Assembly (NCBI GenBank): GCA_027452045.1
Contig: DAIDHH010000011.1
Location: 1 to 55,637 of the forward strand
From: Gammaproteobacteria bacterium
GTDB taxonomy: Bacteria > Pseudomonadota > Gammaproteobacteria > Steroidobacterales > Steroidobacteraceae
Length of the DNA stretch: 55,637 nucleotides
Direction: 5' to 3'
Part shown: in pieces, positions 9,780-18,975 of the stretch
Layout of the letters: each line of letters opens with the position of its first letter
Position numbering within the stretch: the first letter of the stretch is position 1
Position numbers and translations under genes: made by a program
Notes under the pieces: model-generated
The model's database searches: none
The model's input: only the letters and a program-made list of their open reading frames with translations
What the model was told of the DNA's origin: nothing

Positions 9780-10970
9780 TCACTCTTCCTGGGGAGCCGG
9801 GTTGGGGTTACTGGTAGGCTGCACGCTGTTGTTGATCGCGATGCGCGTGCCGTTCTTGAGCTTCAGCTGCCCGCTGGTCACGATCTGCTCGCCCGCCGAG
9901 AGCCCCTTCAGCACGGCGACCTGGTCACCGCGCGTCGGGCCGAGCTCGACGAATACCTGCTGTACGGTCGGATCGGAGGTGGCGCCCTTGCCCTTGCCCT
10001 TGCCCTTGCCCTTGCCCTTGCCCTTGCCCTGGCCCTGGCCCTGGCCCTGGTCGCGCACCACGAACACGGTGTCACCGTAGGGGTTGTAGCTGATCGCCGT
10101 CTCCGGCAGGGTGAGATAACGCTGCGGCGCGCCCGATTCCACCGCGGTGTCGACGAACATGCCGGGCTTGAGCTGGCGCTGCGGGTTGCCGATGGTGGCC
10201 TCCACCTCGAAGTTGCGCGTCGAGGTGTCGACCGCCGGGTCGATGGAGGTGACCCGGCCGCTGAACACGCTCCCCGGGAATGCGTCCGCCGTGACGCGCA
10301 CGGTCTGTCCGACCTTGATGCGCGACAGATCGCCCTGCGGCAGCCTGAAATCCACGTAGATCGGATCGAGCGATTGCAGCGTCACGATCGAATCGCCCGC
10401 CTTGAGGTACTGCCCGGGGTTGACCGTGGTGATGCCGAGCCGGCCGTTGAACGGCGCGCGGATGGTCATCTCCGCGATCAGCGCCGCCTCGGAGGCCTTC
10501 TGCGCCTCCAGGCTATGCCAGTTGGCCGTCGCGGCATCCAATACCGCCTTGCCGATGGCCTGCGCCTTGTACTGGAGGACGTCGCGGTCGTAGGTCAGTC
10601 TGGCGTAATGCGCCTGCGCCGTCAGTGACTTCAGGGTCGCGATTTCCGGGTCGGCGTTCAACTGCACGAGCGGCTCACCCGCGCGGGCATCGGCCCCGGA
10701 CTGGAACCGCACCTCGCGCACCAGACCGCCCACCTGCGTGGTCACCTCCACACCGTGCACGGCACGCAGGCTGCCGACGGACTTCACCTGCGGCTGCCAG
10801 CTCGAGTATTCGGCGACGGCGGTGCTCACTGTCTGGGGGGCCAATGCGTTCATGGCCATGAACTTCTGCATGAAGTGGGCCTTGATCAGGTTCCAGGCCA
10901 CCACCAGACCGATCAGCAGCGCCATCGAGACCAGCACGACGGCCAGTCGTCGCCCCATCACATTCTTCAT
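9780..10970 (-). CDS. RND efflux periplasmic adaptor (membrane fusion protein)
   Basis: Periplasmic adaptor of the AcrA/MexA type, about 396 residues, linking the adjacent pump to an outer-membrane channel. An N-terminal membrane anchor (RRLAVVLVSMALLIGLVV) is followed by the lipoyl half-motif, a helical hairpin, the second lipoyl half (IRAPFNGRLG) and a beta-barrel region. In the C-terminal part a run of four QG and seven KG dipeptides interrupts the domain; it is encoded by the hexanucleotide repeat listed separately. Two adjacent ATGs at 10973 and 10970 follow GGGAGG; the second gives the better spacing. It is the first gene of the pump operon. Confidence 0.9.
   Translation of the reverse strand: MKNVMGRRLAVVLVSMALLIGLVVAWNLIKAHFMQKFMAMNALAPQTVSTAVAEYSSWQPQVKSVGSLRAVHGVEVTTQVGGLVREVRFQSGADARAGEPLVQLNADPEIATLKSLTAQAHYARLTYDRDVLQYKAQAIGKAVLDAATANWHSLEAQKASEAALIAEMTIRAPFNGRLGITTVNPGQYLKAGDSIVTLQSLDPIYVDFRLPQGDLSRIKVGQTVRVTADAFPGSVFSGRVTSIDPAVDTSTRNFEVEATIGNPQRQLKPGMFVDTAVESGAPQRYLTLPETAISYNPYGDTVFVVRDQGQGQGQGKGKGKGKGKGKGKGATSDPTVQQVFVELGPTRGDQVAVLKGLSAGEQIVTSGQLKLKNGTRIAINNSVQPTSNPNPAPQEE
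9985..10050 (+). repeat. Hexanucleotide tandem repeat inside the adaptor gene
   Basis: Eleven perfect six-base units in a row: seven CCCTTG followed by four CCCTGG on the + strand. On the coding strand they give seven Lys-Gly and four Gln-Gly pairs. Because the unit is six bases, copy-number change would lengthen or shorten the linker by two residues without breaking the frame. Confidence 0.95.
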
Positions 10971-11222
10971 CATGCCTCCCGACCTGAACTCACTCGTGTG
11001 CTGATGTGCAGCCCGCTTCGAACCGGGCCGTCTCGCGCCGATCGGACACCCCGAGAGAGGGCCGGACCCTGGCCACGCGCAGCCGCAAAGGAATTGGAAA
11101 CGGTCTGATTCTACGCCCGAACTCCGCAATGCTCATGCGGCCCGACGCGCCCAGGGACGCGCTCGTCGCAGCAGCGCCCGGACTCTCCCTCGAAAGTAGG
11201 AGAGAAATGTCTGCCCGAAGGG

Positions 11223-11750
11223 CTAGAGGGGCCGCACGGCCGCGCGCGCCTGGCGTCGGCGGGCAATCTCGGCGAAAAAGGACTTCTGCAGGAAGGAGGT
11301 TGCCTGGAGACGCCCCTTGAGCTGGAACTGGGCCACGGTAAAGCCACCATTGGCGAGCGGTACGGCAAAGCCGATCTGCGCCGCATCGGCGATGCTCGCC
11401 TCGAGCTTCTTTTGATTCATGAGCGCCATGCCAAAGGTACGGCCGCCGAGCGCGCCGCCGCAGAAAATGGCGATGGGGTTGGCGCCGCTCTTGGAATTGG
11501 CGAGGATGGGGTAGACGTCTCCGAAGCGGCAGGGCGTGCGCACGGCGAGGAGCCAGCGGCACGAGGCCGAGTGGTAGTCGCAGAACTCCCCGAAGACCTC
11601 GCCCCTGCCGTTCACCGTCGCCGCGTAAACGTCACCGCCGTCCGCCGAAGTGGCCACCAGCCAGCGCCCGAAGGTCACCGATGCGGCAGAGGCGTGTCCG
11701 GCAATGGCGCAAAGGAGGACTGCCAGCAGGGTGCCGTGCATTGTTCTCAT
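11223..11750 (-). CDS. Small secreted protein of unknown function
   Basis: I do not recognise a specific family. The 175-residue product begins with a clear signal peptide (TLLAVLLCAIAGHASA) and continues as a soluble domain with three further cysteines and an aromatic-rich start (VTFGRWLVATS). The pattern of a short exported domain with a motif like TFGRWLV recalls invasion-associated locus B proteins, but the match is weak. GGAG lies about 10 bases before the ATG. It stands alone between the thioesterase and the efflux operon. Confidence 0.65.
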   Translation of the reverse strand: MRTMHGTLLAVLLCAIAGHASAASVTFGRWLVATSADGGDVYAATVNGRGEVFGEFCDYHSASCRWLLAVRTPCRFGDVYPILANSKSGANPIAIFCGGALGGRTFGMALMNQKKLEASIADAAQIGFAVPLANGGFTVAQFQLKGRLQATSFLQKSFFAEIARRRQARAAVRPL

Positions 11751-11929
11751 TGGTATTCTCCATTCGGTGGTGCGGGTCGCGATCAGGCGGCCCTCTGCGG
11801 ATCCCCGTCGCCTGCGCCGCGCGCCGGTGCGAGGGAAATTCTAATTTTGTGAATTTACTCCTTGCGCCGGCCGTCGCCAATGCGCTAGCGGACATAATCC
11901 GGCGGATCGATGCGCTCGAATGCCCCCGG

Positions 11930-12403
11930 TCAGCCGCTCGAGCGCCCCTGCCTCAAGGCCATCACCCCGGTGGCCGTCGCCACCTGCTCCTCGGTCCCTT
12001 CGAGGACGAGGCTCGCCTCGGCGAACGCCAGGCGGGATCCCATGCGCTGGATGCGGCCCTGGGCGACGTACCGCCCGATGCGCGTCGGCCGCAGCAGATT
12101 GACCGAGAACGATGCGGTCGAGTGGCTGCGACCCGCCTCCAGACGGGTGAGGACCGATAGCGCCAGCGAGAAGTCGAGCATCGCGGCCACGATCCCCCCT
12201 TGCACGCAGCCATTGCCCTGCAGGAACTGCGGCCCCGGCTCGAAACCAAGCGTCACGGTACCCTCCACCGCATCGGCCGCGAGCAATCGCGTTCCCAACG
12301 ACCGCGCCAGAGGGTTGGCATCGAAAGGCCGCGGTGCGCGGTCACCGGCGAGAAACTCTTGCATCAGCGCCTGGTCGGGATTGAGGGGAGTGCAGGGACT
12401 CAT
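11930..12403 (-). CDS. PaaI-type hotdog thioesterase
   Basis: Acyl-CoA thioesterase of the hotdog fold, 157 residues. The central helix segment NGCVQGGIVAAMLDFSLA matches the HGG-type active-site helix of PaaI/YbgC-like enzymes, with VQGG in place of HGG. FSVNLLRPTRIG and the downstream strand pattern also fit. Start ATG at 12403 with GAGAGGATCCC in front. It begins 9 bases after the cydC stop on the same strand, so it is probably the last gene of the cyd operon, although no functional link to cytochrome bd is known to me. Confidence 0.85.
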   Translation of the reverse strand: MSPCTPLNPDQALMQEFLAGDRAPRPFDANPLARSLGTRLLAADAVEGTVTLGFEPGPQFLQGNGCVQGGIVAAMLDFSLALSVLTRLEAGRSHSTASFSVNLLRPTRIGRYVAQGRIQRMGSRLAFAEASLVLEGTEEQVATATGVMALRQGRSSG

Positions 12404-12412
12404 GGGATCCTC

Positions 12413-14137
12413 TCAGGCAGCGCGCTCGCGCGCGAGATAGTCGCTCACCGGCACTCGCGCGGCGATGCGCCCGGCATGCATCACCACCACCTCCTCGACG
12501 AGGTGCGCAAGGCCGCTCAGGCGGTGTGTGATCAGCAGCACGGTGCGGTTGCGCGCCGCCACCTCGAGCTCGACGTACAACTCGCGGGCGGTGCGCGTGT
12601 CCAGGCCTTCGGTTGGCTCATCGAGCACCAGCACCGGAGCATCCTGAAGCAGCGCGCGCGCGATGCAGATGCGCCGCGCCTCGCCGCCCGAGACGAGCCC
12701 CCCTCCCTCGCCGAGCAAAGTGTCGTAGCCATCGGGCAGTGAGGCGACGAAGCGGTCCAACCGGGCCAGCGTGACGGCGCGCTCGATCTGCGCGGCATCG
12801 GCATCGGGCGCGCCGAGGACCAGATTGTCGCGCAGTGAGAGGTTGAAGAGTACGGTGTGCTGCGCGATGACCGCGATGTGCCGGCGCAGCGTGTCCCCCT
12901 GCAGCGCCTCGAGCGGCTGGCCTCCGAAGAGCACACGGCCCTTCTGCAGCGGATGAAATTTCAACAGCGCCGCGAGCAGCGAGCTCTTGCCCGCACCTGA
13001 AGCACCGACCACCGCCACCCGCGCCCCCGGGGAGAGCGTGAGATCGACCCCATCGAGCGCCCACGGCGCATCCTCGGCATAGCGCAGACAGGCACGCTCG
13101 AACACGATGGCCGGAGCCGGCGGCAGGGGCGCGCAGATCTCGGGCTCGAGGAAGGCGGGCGGCGTGTCGGCGAGCTCGAACACTCGTGTCCCGGCGACGA
13201 GCGTGGCGTGCCATTGCGGCAGAGCCTCGGACAGCGGCGCGATGACCTCGAACACCGACAGCACCAGGAGCGAAACCATCACGAGCAAAGTCGGCGTGAG
13301 TGCGCCGCGATGAACCGCCGCGAGACCCGGCACCAGCACGGCGAGCAGCGTCAGTTGCCCGCACAGTCCCGCCGCGCCTGCGGTCACGGCCTGCAGCCGT
13401 TCCGTACGGGTCCTGCGCGCATCCAATCGAGTCGCCAGGGCATCGATGCGCGCGGCCTGCGCCTCGACGCCTCCCCACGCCAGCAGCTCCGCATGGCCTC
13501 GCAGCGCATCGAGGAGCGAGCCACGCAACTCGGCGGCTTCGCGCACTGCCTGCGCGGCATCGTGCGCGGCCCGGCGCTGCATCCAGGCCGGCAGGAGCAC
13601 ACCGGCGGACAGTGCGCCAAGCAGCAACGGCACCGCCGCGGCAGGCAGAACAATGAGTGCGACGAGCAACCCCGCGGCCACGCTCACCAGCGCCACCGCG
13701 GCGGGCACCAGCACGGCCAGATAGAAGTGCTCCAGCGCATCGATGTCGGCGCGCAGACGCGCGAACAGCTCGCCGCTGCGCAGCGCCGACAGCCGCGCCG
13801 GGGCTAGCGGAATCAGCCGTTGAAACAGCCAGGAGCGCAATCCCGCAAGACCGCGCAGCGTCGCTTCGTGCGTGACGAGGCGCTCGGCGTAGCGGCCGCC
13901 GCTGCGCAGGATGGCGAACGCCCGGATCGCCGCGGCGGGGGTGAAATAGTCGATGGCGGCCCCTGCGGCGCCGGCGAGCGCCATGGCGGCGATGAACCAG
14001 CCGGAGAGCGCCATCAGGCCAATCGCCGCAAGGGCGGCGAGCAGGGCCAGCGCCGCGCCGCCGGCCATCCAGGCACGATAGGGGCGCAGCACCGTGAGCA
14101 GACGGCGCACGACCGGGGGCAACAGCGGCTTGTGCAT
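12413..14137 (-). CDS. cydC: CydC, ABC exporter subunit for cytochrome bd assembly
   Basis: Half of the heterodimeric ABC exporter CydDC, which moves cysteine/glutathione to the periplasm and is needed to assemble cytochrome bd. The 574-residue protein has an N-terminal six-helix membrane domain and a C-terminal ATPase with Walker A GASGAGKSS, a signature reading LVSGGE and Walker B VLVLDEPTEGLD. The ATG at 14137 overlaps the last base of the cydD stop (TGATG); a GTG one codon earlier is the alternative. Gene order and overlap show coexpression with cydD. Confidence 0.93.
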   Translation of the reverse strand: MHKPLLPPVVRRLLTVLRPYRAWMAGGAALALLAALAAIGLMALSGWFIAAMALAGAAGAAIDYFTPAAAIRAFAILRSGGRYAERLVTHEATLRGLAGLRSWLFQRLIPLAPARLSALRSGELFARLRADIDALEHFYLAVLVPAAVALVSVAAGLLVALIVLPAAAVPLLLGALSAGVLLPAWMQRRAAHDAAQAVREAAELRGSLLDALRGHAELLAWGGVEAQAARIDALATRLDARRTRTERLQAVTAGAAGLCGQLTLLAVLVPGLAAVHRGALTPTLLVMVSLLVLSVFEVIAPLSEALPQWHATLVAGTRVFELADTPPAFLEPEICAPLPPAPAIVFERACLRYAEDAPWALDGVDLTLSPGARVAVVGASGAGKSSLLAALLKFHPLQKGRVLFGGQPLEALQGDTLRRHIAVIAQHTVLFNLSLRDNLVLGAPDADAAQIERAVTLARLDRFVASLPDGYDTLLGEGGGLVSGGEARRICIARALLQDAPVLVLDEPTEGLDTRTARELYVELEVAARNRTVLLITHRLSGLAHLVEEVVVMHAGRIAARVPVSDYLARERAA

Positions 14138-15903
14138 CACCGTGCGGCCTCCAACAGCGCGTTGTAGGCGCCTCGCGAGCGCGCCAGCTCGAGCGGCGCG
14201 CCCTGCTCGATGACACGGCCGTCGCCGAGTACGATCACCCAGTCCGCCAGGTGCGCGGCGCTCAAACGGTGCGCGACCAGCAGCACCGTGCGCGTGGCGG
14301 CGGCGGCGCGGATGACCGTCTCCACCGCGCGAGCGCCCTCGGCATCGAGATGCGCTGTGGGCTCATCGAGCAGCCAGACCTTGGCACTCTCGCGCAGCAG
14401 CGCGCGCGCCAGCGCCAGACGCTGGAGCTCTCCTCCCGAGAGACCCACTCCACGCTCGCCGAGCTGCGTTTCCCAGCCCTTCGGCAGTCGCGCGAGCACC
14501 GCCGCGAGGCCGCTGCGTTCGGCCGCCCGTCGCAGCGCACCGGCATTGGCGCCCGGGTCGGCCAGCTGCAGATTCTCACGCACCGTGCCCTCGAAGATAT
14601 GGGACTGCTGCGGCACCCACGCCACCCCGGCGCGCCAGTGCGCGAGGTCGAACGTGGCGAGATCGGCGCCATCGATGAGGATGTGGCCGCTATCGGGCGC
14701 GGCGAATCCGAGCAGGAGGTTGAGCAGCGTGCTCTTGCCTGCCCCCGTGGCGCCGACCAGCGCGGTCACCCGCTTCGCCCGCAGCGTGAAGCTGCACTCG
14801 CTGAGTCCCGCCCCGCGGTCGCGATACGCGTACCCGAGGCGCTCGATACGGATCTCGGGGGCAGCCGCGAGCGGCGCTCGCGCAACACCTGCGGCCGTCG
14901 CACCCACGGCGGGCGGAATATCCTCGAGCGCCGAGAGCTGCTGCGCCGCCGCCAGCGCATCCATGCGCGTGTGGCGCAGTGCGCCAAGGGAGCGCAGCGG
15001 CGAGTAGATCTCCGGCGCCAGCAGCAACACGAACAGCCCCGCGCGCAGAGTCAGCTCGCCCCACATCAGGCGAAAGCCGATCAGCACCGCGACGACCGCT
15101 ATGCCGACCGTGGCGAAGAACTCGAGCACCAGCGCGGAGAGAAACGCGATGCGCAGCACCTTCATCGTAAGCGCGCGATACTCCTCGCCCTCGCCCTCGA
15201 GTCGCTGCGCGACGCGCCTCGCGGCCCCGAGCTGGCGCAGCGTGACGAGACCGCCCAGCGCCTCCATGAACGAGGCGCCGAGCCGTGTGAGCTGCGCGTA
15301 GCGGCGCTCGCTCGCTCGCGCGGCGGCGCTGCCGGCCAACACCATGAACAGTGGAATGAGCGGCGCGGTCAGCAGGAGGACCAGGCCGGAGATCCAGTCT
15401 GCCGGAAATACGGACAGCACCAGGATCGGCGGTATGAGCGCCGCGCCGGCGACCTGCGGCAGATAGCGCGCGAAGTAGCCGAGGACGGCATCGATCCCAT
15501 CGACCAGGCGGGTGATGAGATCGCCGCTCGCCTCGCGGCGCAGTCCATACGGGCCGAGGCGCTGCGCACTGCGAAGCAGCCGCGCACGCAGGCTCTGCGC
15601 GAGGCTCTGGGCGGCCAGAAGCGCGCTGCGCCGGGCACCGATGCTCAACGCGAAGCGCAGCGCCGCCAGAGCGAGCAGGCCGAACCAGGGGAGCCACAGG
15701 CGCGAGAGCGGCGCACGGGCGAACACCGCCTCATAGAGCACTGCCGAGAGAAGCCATGCCTGCCCGACCATGGCGGGCGCCGCCAGGGCGGTCAACAGCG
15801 CCGCGCGCCGCAGGGGCTGTCGGACCCGCCGCGCCTCGAGCCGCAGCCACTGCGCGGCGGGCACGCCGTAGCGCGCATCCCCCGGAGCCGCGGCGGGCTC
15901 CAT
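14137..15903 (-). CDS. cydD: CydD, ABC exporter subunit for cytochrome bd assembly
   Basis: Partner of CydC, about 588 residues, with an N-terminal exporter membrane domain and a C-terminal nucleotide-binding domain: Walker A GATGAGKSTLL, signature GLSGGELQR, Walker B WLLDEPTAHLD. In the related E. coli complex the CydD/CydC pair exports low-molecular-weight thiols for periplasmic redox balance. The start is uncertain: ATG at 15903, or GTG three codons upstream at 15912; neither has a strong ribosome-binding site. It lies 23 bases (or 14 bases with the GTG start) after the cydX-like gene. Confidence 0.92.
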   Translation of the reverse strand: MEPAAAPGDARYGVPAAQWLRLEARRVRQPLRRAALLTALAAPAMVGQAWLLSAVLYEAVFARAPLSRLWLPWFGLLALAALRFALSIGARRSALLAAQSLAQSLRARLLRSAQRLGPYGLRREASGDLITRLVDGIDAVLGYFARYLPQVAGAALIPPILVLSVFPADWISGLVLLLTAPLIPLFMVLAGSAAARASERRYAQLTRLGASFMEALGGLVTLRQLGAARRVAQRLEGEGEEYRALTMKVLRIAFLSALVLEFFATVGIAVVAVLIGFRLMWGELTLRAGLFVLLLAPEIYSPLRSLGALRHTRMDALAAAQQLSALEDIPPAVGATAAGVARAPLAAAPEIRIERLGYAYRDRGAGLSECSFTLRAKRVTALVGATGAGKSTLLNLLLGFAAPDSGHILIDGADLATFDLAHWRAGVAWVPQQSHIFEGTVRENLQLADPGANAGALRRAAERSGLAAVLARLPKGWETQLGERGVGLSGGELQRLALARALLRESAKVWLLDEPTAHLDAEGARAVETVIRAAAATRTVLLVAHRLSAAHLADWVIVLGDGRVIEQGAPLELARSRGAYNALLEAAR

Positions 15904-15926
15904 CGAGGCCACTGGCGAGCGCCCGG

Positions 15927-16142
15927 TCAGAGCGGCTTGCGCTCGGTGCCGGCCGTCTCAGCCGCGGCGTGCTCTTCCTGGGCGTCGAGCAGCGCCCCAC
16001 CGGCCGCCGAGATGAGCACGAGCATGGTGGTGCCGATCAGCCATGAGAAATACCAGGCGCCCTCGTCTCCGAGGATGGCGGCGAGCACGGTGACCATCAA
16101 GGCGATGATCAGGAACAACAGGAAGTAGAGAACGCTGCGCAT
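15927..16142 (-). CDS. cydX: CydX-like small subunit with an additional N-terminal membrane helix
   Basis: Product of 71 residues with two membrane segments. The second half reads AWYFSWLIGTTMLVL and ends in acidic residues, closely resembling E. coli CydX (WYFAWILGT, then an acidic tail), the small subunit that stabilises the haem site of cytochrome bd. Unlike the usual CydX of 30-40 residues, it has a first helix (SVLYFLLFLIIALMVTVLAA) before that motif, and there is no Met, Val or Leu start immediately ahead of the WYF motif. It lies 10 bases after cydB and before cydD, the normal place of cydX. An upstream start at 16169 would overlap the end of cydB. Confidence 0.8.
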   Translation of the reverse strand: MRSVLYFLLFLIIALMVTVLAAILGDEGAWYFSWLIGTTMLVLISAAGGALLDAQEEHAAAETAGTERKPL

Positions 16143-16152
16143 GCTCGTGCCC

Positions 16153-17286
16153 TCAGTAAGCGTGGTCATCGCGGGCGATGGTCTCGGCGCTGACCTTACC
16201 CCGCATCACCCAGAACGCCCAGCTCGTGTACCACAGGATGAGCGGCACGAAGAACGCGGCGAAGCCGATCATCCACAGCAGGGTCAATTTGCTCGAGCTG
16301 GAATTCCACACCGTCAGGCTCATCGACGGATTGCTGCTGGAAGGCAGCATGAACGGGAACAGCGCGGCGCCGGCGGTGCCGATCACACCGATCCACGCCA
16401 CGGCGCCGAGCCACCACCCGAGGTGCGAGCGGCCGGCGCGCGCGGCGATCAGCGCGCCGATCATGCCGCCAAAGCCCGCAAGCGGCACGACCCAAAGGAT
16501 GGGATGCGCCTCGAAGTTCGCGAGCCACGCTCCGGGCAACACGCTGACCGACTGCTCGAACGGGGTCTGCAGCACGCCAGGGCCCGGGCCGCCGGTGAGC
16601 CGGTAGCCGCCGAGCGCGCGAACCCAGAAGCCGCCAATGGCAAACAGTGCGATCGCCGCCGCGGCGCCCACCTGCGCGATGCCGCGGGCGCGCTCGAACA
16701 TCGGGCCCTCCGCCCCGTTCATTACCGTGAGCGAGCCCATCATCGCCGCGAGCGCAAGCGAGAGGACCCCGGTCAGGATGGCGAAGGGATTGAGCAGCCC
16801 GAGGAAGCTGCCGGTGTAGTAGGAAGTCATGTTCCACTCGAAGTGAAACGGCACTCCGTGGAAGAGATTCCCGAAGGCGGCGCCGAATACGATCATCGGC
16901 ACCGCGCCGCTCACGAACAGCACCCAGTCCCACACCCCGCGCCAGTCCGCACTCGCGATCCGGCTGCGGTACTCGAAGCCGAGCGGGCGCATGATCATCG
17001 TCCACAGCAGCAACAGCATCACCACGTAGAAGCCCGAGAACGCCGTGGCGTAGATCAGCGGGAAAGCCGCGAATATCGCGCCGCCGCCCAGGATGAACCA
17101 CACCTGGTTGCCGTCCCAGTGAGGCCCGATGATATTGAGCGCCACGCGCCGCTCCTCGTCGGTGCGGCCGACGTAGCGCAGGATCGCCCCGACGCCCATG
17201 TCCATGCCGACCATCACCGCGAGCCCCATGAGCAGCACCCCGAGCAGGAGCCACCAGATCACCTGCGCGACCGCATAGACTTGCAT
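16153..17286 (-). CDS. cydB: Cytochrome bd ubiquinol oxidase subunit II
   Basis: Integral membrane subunit, 377 residues, which pairs with CydA in the proton-motive quinol oxidase with high oxygen affinity. The conserved IIGPHWDGNQVW block, the long series of membrane helices and the C-terminal SWAFWVMRGKV end are typical. The ATG at 17286 lies 3 bases after the cydA stop, so translation is probably coupled. Length matches E. coli CydB (379). Confidence 0.96.
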   Translation of the reverse strand: MQVYAVAQVIWWLLLGVLLMGLAVMVGMDMGVGAILRYVGRTDEERRVALNIIGPHWDGNQVWFILGGGAIFAAFPLIYATAFSGFYVVMLLLLWTMIMRPLGFEYRSRIASADWRGVWDWVLFVSGAVPMIVFGAAFGNLFHGVPFHFEWNMTSYYTGSFLGLLNPFAILTGVLSLALAAMMGSLTVMNGAEGPMFERARGIAQVGAAAAIALFAIGGFWVRALGGYRLTGGPGPGVLQTPFEQSVSVLPGAWLANFEAHPILWVVPLAGFGGMIGALIAARAGRSHLGWWLGAVAWIGVIGTAGAALFPFMLPSSSNPSMSLTVWNSSSSKLTLLWMIGFAAFFVPLILWYTSWAFWVMRGKVSAETIARDDHAY

Positions 17287-17289
17287 GAC

Positions 17290-18900
17290 TCAGCCCTCCA
17301 GTTTGTTGCCGTATGCCGCGGCGGGAACGGCCCGCCCGCCAAGCGTGGGCCGCGTCTGCGGGGGCGAATCGCCCGTCCCGCCGTGCGCCTCGGGACCGAG
17401 CCGGATCGCGCGCACCATGAGATACATCTCTACGGCGATGAAGATGGAATAGAGCGTCACGAACCCGATCAGCGAAAAGGCCATGTAACCGACGCTGTGG
17501 GTCGAGGCGCTCATCCAGGTCGGCAGCACGCCGAACACCGTCCAGGGCTGACGGCCGAGCTCGGCCACGAGCCAGCCCATCTCATTGGCCAGGAACGGCA
17601 CCGGGATCATCCACACCGCCACCTTCAGGATCCAGGTCTTCTTCTGGATCCTGTTGCGCAGGGTGTAGAGCGCGGCCAGCACGAAGTAGGCGAGCATCGC
17701 GAGCCCCAAGCCCACCATCAACCGAAACGACCAGAACACCGCCGCCACCGGCGGAATGGTGTCACGCGCCGCCTCCTGCACCTCCTGCGGCGTGACATTG
17801 TTCAGATCGGGCGCGAAGCGTTGCACGAGAAATCCATAGCCGAGGTCCGCCTTGTGGGCATTGAACTGCGCGAGCGCGGCCGCATCCTGTGGATTCTTCG
17901 AGAGCGTCTCGAGCGCCTGCACGGCGGGAATGCCGTTTTCGATCCTGCCCGCCGCCTGGCTCTCGAGGGCGGTGATCCCCGGCACCGTACCGGTGAGCGA
18001 ATGGGTCACCAGAAGCGACAGCACCGCCGGCACCTGCACCTTGCCGATGTTTCTCTGTTGCGCCTGCTCGGGAAAGGCGACGACGTTGAAAGGCATGGGC
18101 GCGACTTCCTTTCTCCACAGCCCCTCCATGGCCGCGAGCTTGGTCGGCTGCACCCGTGCCGCGACGAAACCGAGCGCGTCCCCGAGGGTGATCACGCCAA
18201 TCGTTGCCAACACACCATAGAGCGCCGCCATGCGGAACGAGCGCTTGGCGAGATCGAGATGGCGATTGCGCAGCATGTAGTAGGCACTGACGCCGGCCAC
18301 GAATATCGCCGCGGTGACGTAGCCTGCGATGCTGGTATGCACGAATTTGGACTGCACGTCGGGGCTGAAGATCAGCTTCTGGAAGCTGGTCAGCTGCATC
18401 CGCATGGTGATCGGATTGAAGGCCGCGCCCACCGGGTCCTGCATGAAGCCGTTGGCGACCAGGATCCACAGCGCCGAGAGGTTCGAGCCGAGAGCGACCA
18501 GCCAGGTGACCGCCAGGTGCTGGCCCCGCGACAGGCGCTCCCAGCCGAACACCATCAGTCCGACGAAGGTCGACTCCATGAAGAACGCCATCAGTCCCTC
18601 GATGGCGAGCGGCGCCCCGAAGATGTCGCCGACGAAACTCGAGTAGAACGACCAGTTGGTGCCGAACTGGAACTCCATGGTGAGTCCGGTGGCCACGCCG
18701 AGCGCGAAGTTGATCATGAACAACTTGCCCCAGAACTGCGCCATCTGCCGGTAGATCGGCTTGCCGGTGGTGACGTAGACGGTCTCCATCGCGGCCAGCA
18801 GAAAGCTCAACCCCAGAGTCAGGGGCACGAACAGGAAGTGATACAGCGCGGTGGCCGCGAACTGTATGCGCGAGAGATCGACAACGGTCCCGTTAATCAT
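17290..18900 (-). CDS. cydA: Cytochrome bd ubiquinol oxidase subunit I
   Basis: Catalytic haem-bearing subunit, 536 residues. Haem ligands are visible: H21 (ALYHFLF) for the high-spin haem, and the histidine in KFVHTSIAGY and methionine in LANEMGWLVAELGRQPW for haem b558. The quinol-binding Q-loop starts with the KLAAMEG motif, and an insertion after it makes this the long-loop, E. coli-like type. The ATG at 18900 has GGAGG about 9 bases upstream, better than the GTG three codons earlier. First gene of the operon cydA-cydB-cydX-cydD-cydC-thioesterase. Confidence 0.96.
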   Translation of the reverse strand: MINGTVVDLSRIQFAATALYHFLFVPLTLGLSFLLAAMETVYVTTGKPIYRQMAQFWGKLFMINFALGVATGLTMEFQFGTNWSFYSSFVGDIFGAPLAIEGLMAFFMESTFVGLMVFGWERLSRGQHLAVTWLVALGSNLSALWILVANGFMQDPVGAAFNPITMRMQLTSFQKLIFSPDVQSKFVHTSIAGYVTAAIFVAGVSAYYMLRNRHLDLAKRSFRMAALYGVLATIGVITLGDALGFVAARVQPTKLAAMEGLWRKEVAPMPFNVVAFPEQAQQRNIGKVQVPAVLSLLVTHSLTGTVPGITALESQAAGRIENGIPAVQALETLSKNPQDAAALAQFNAHKADLGYGFLVQRFAPDLNNVTPQEVQEAARDTIPPVAAVFWSFRLMVGLGLAMLAYFVLAALYTLRNRIQKKTWILKVAVWMIPVPFLANEMGWLVAELGRQPWTVFGVLPTWMSASTHSVGYMAFSLIGFVTLYSIFIAVEMYLMVRAIRLGPEAHGGTGDSPPQTRPTLGGRAVPAAAYGNKLEG

Positions 18901-18947
18901 CGGCGCCACCCTCCACGATCACTGCCGCGCGCTGCGCGGCGACGAAT

Positions 18948-18975
18948 GCTCTACACTGCATGGCGAGCCCGGCAA
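18948..18975 (-). promoter_or_regulatory. Candidate cydA promoter
   Basis: On the minus strand TTGCCG (18975-18970) and TAGAGC (18953-18948) are separated by 16 bases, about 48 bases before the cydA ATG. I see no convincing FNR or ArcA box nearby. Weak prediction. Confidence 0.35.

Noticed and set aside
9985-10050. CRISPR-like repeat
   Set aside because: Units are 6 bp and directly adjacent, with no spacers; it is a tandem repeat in a coding region.
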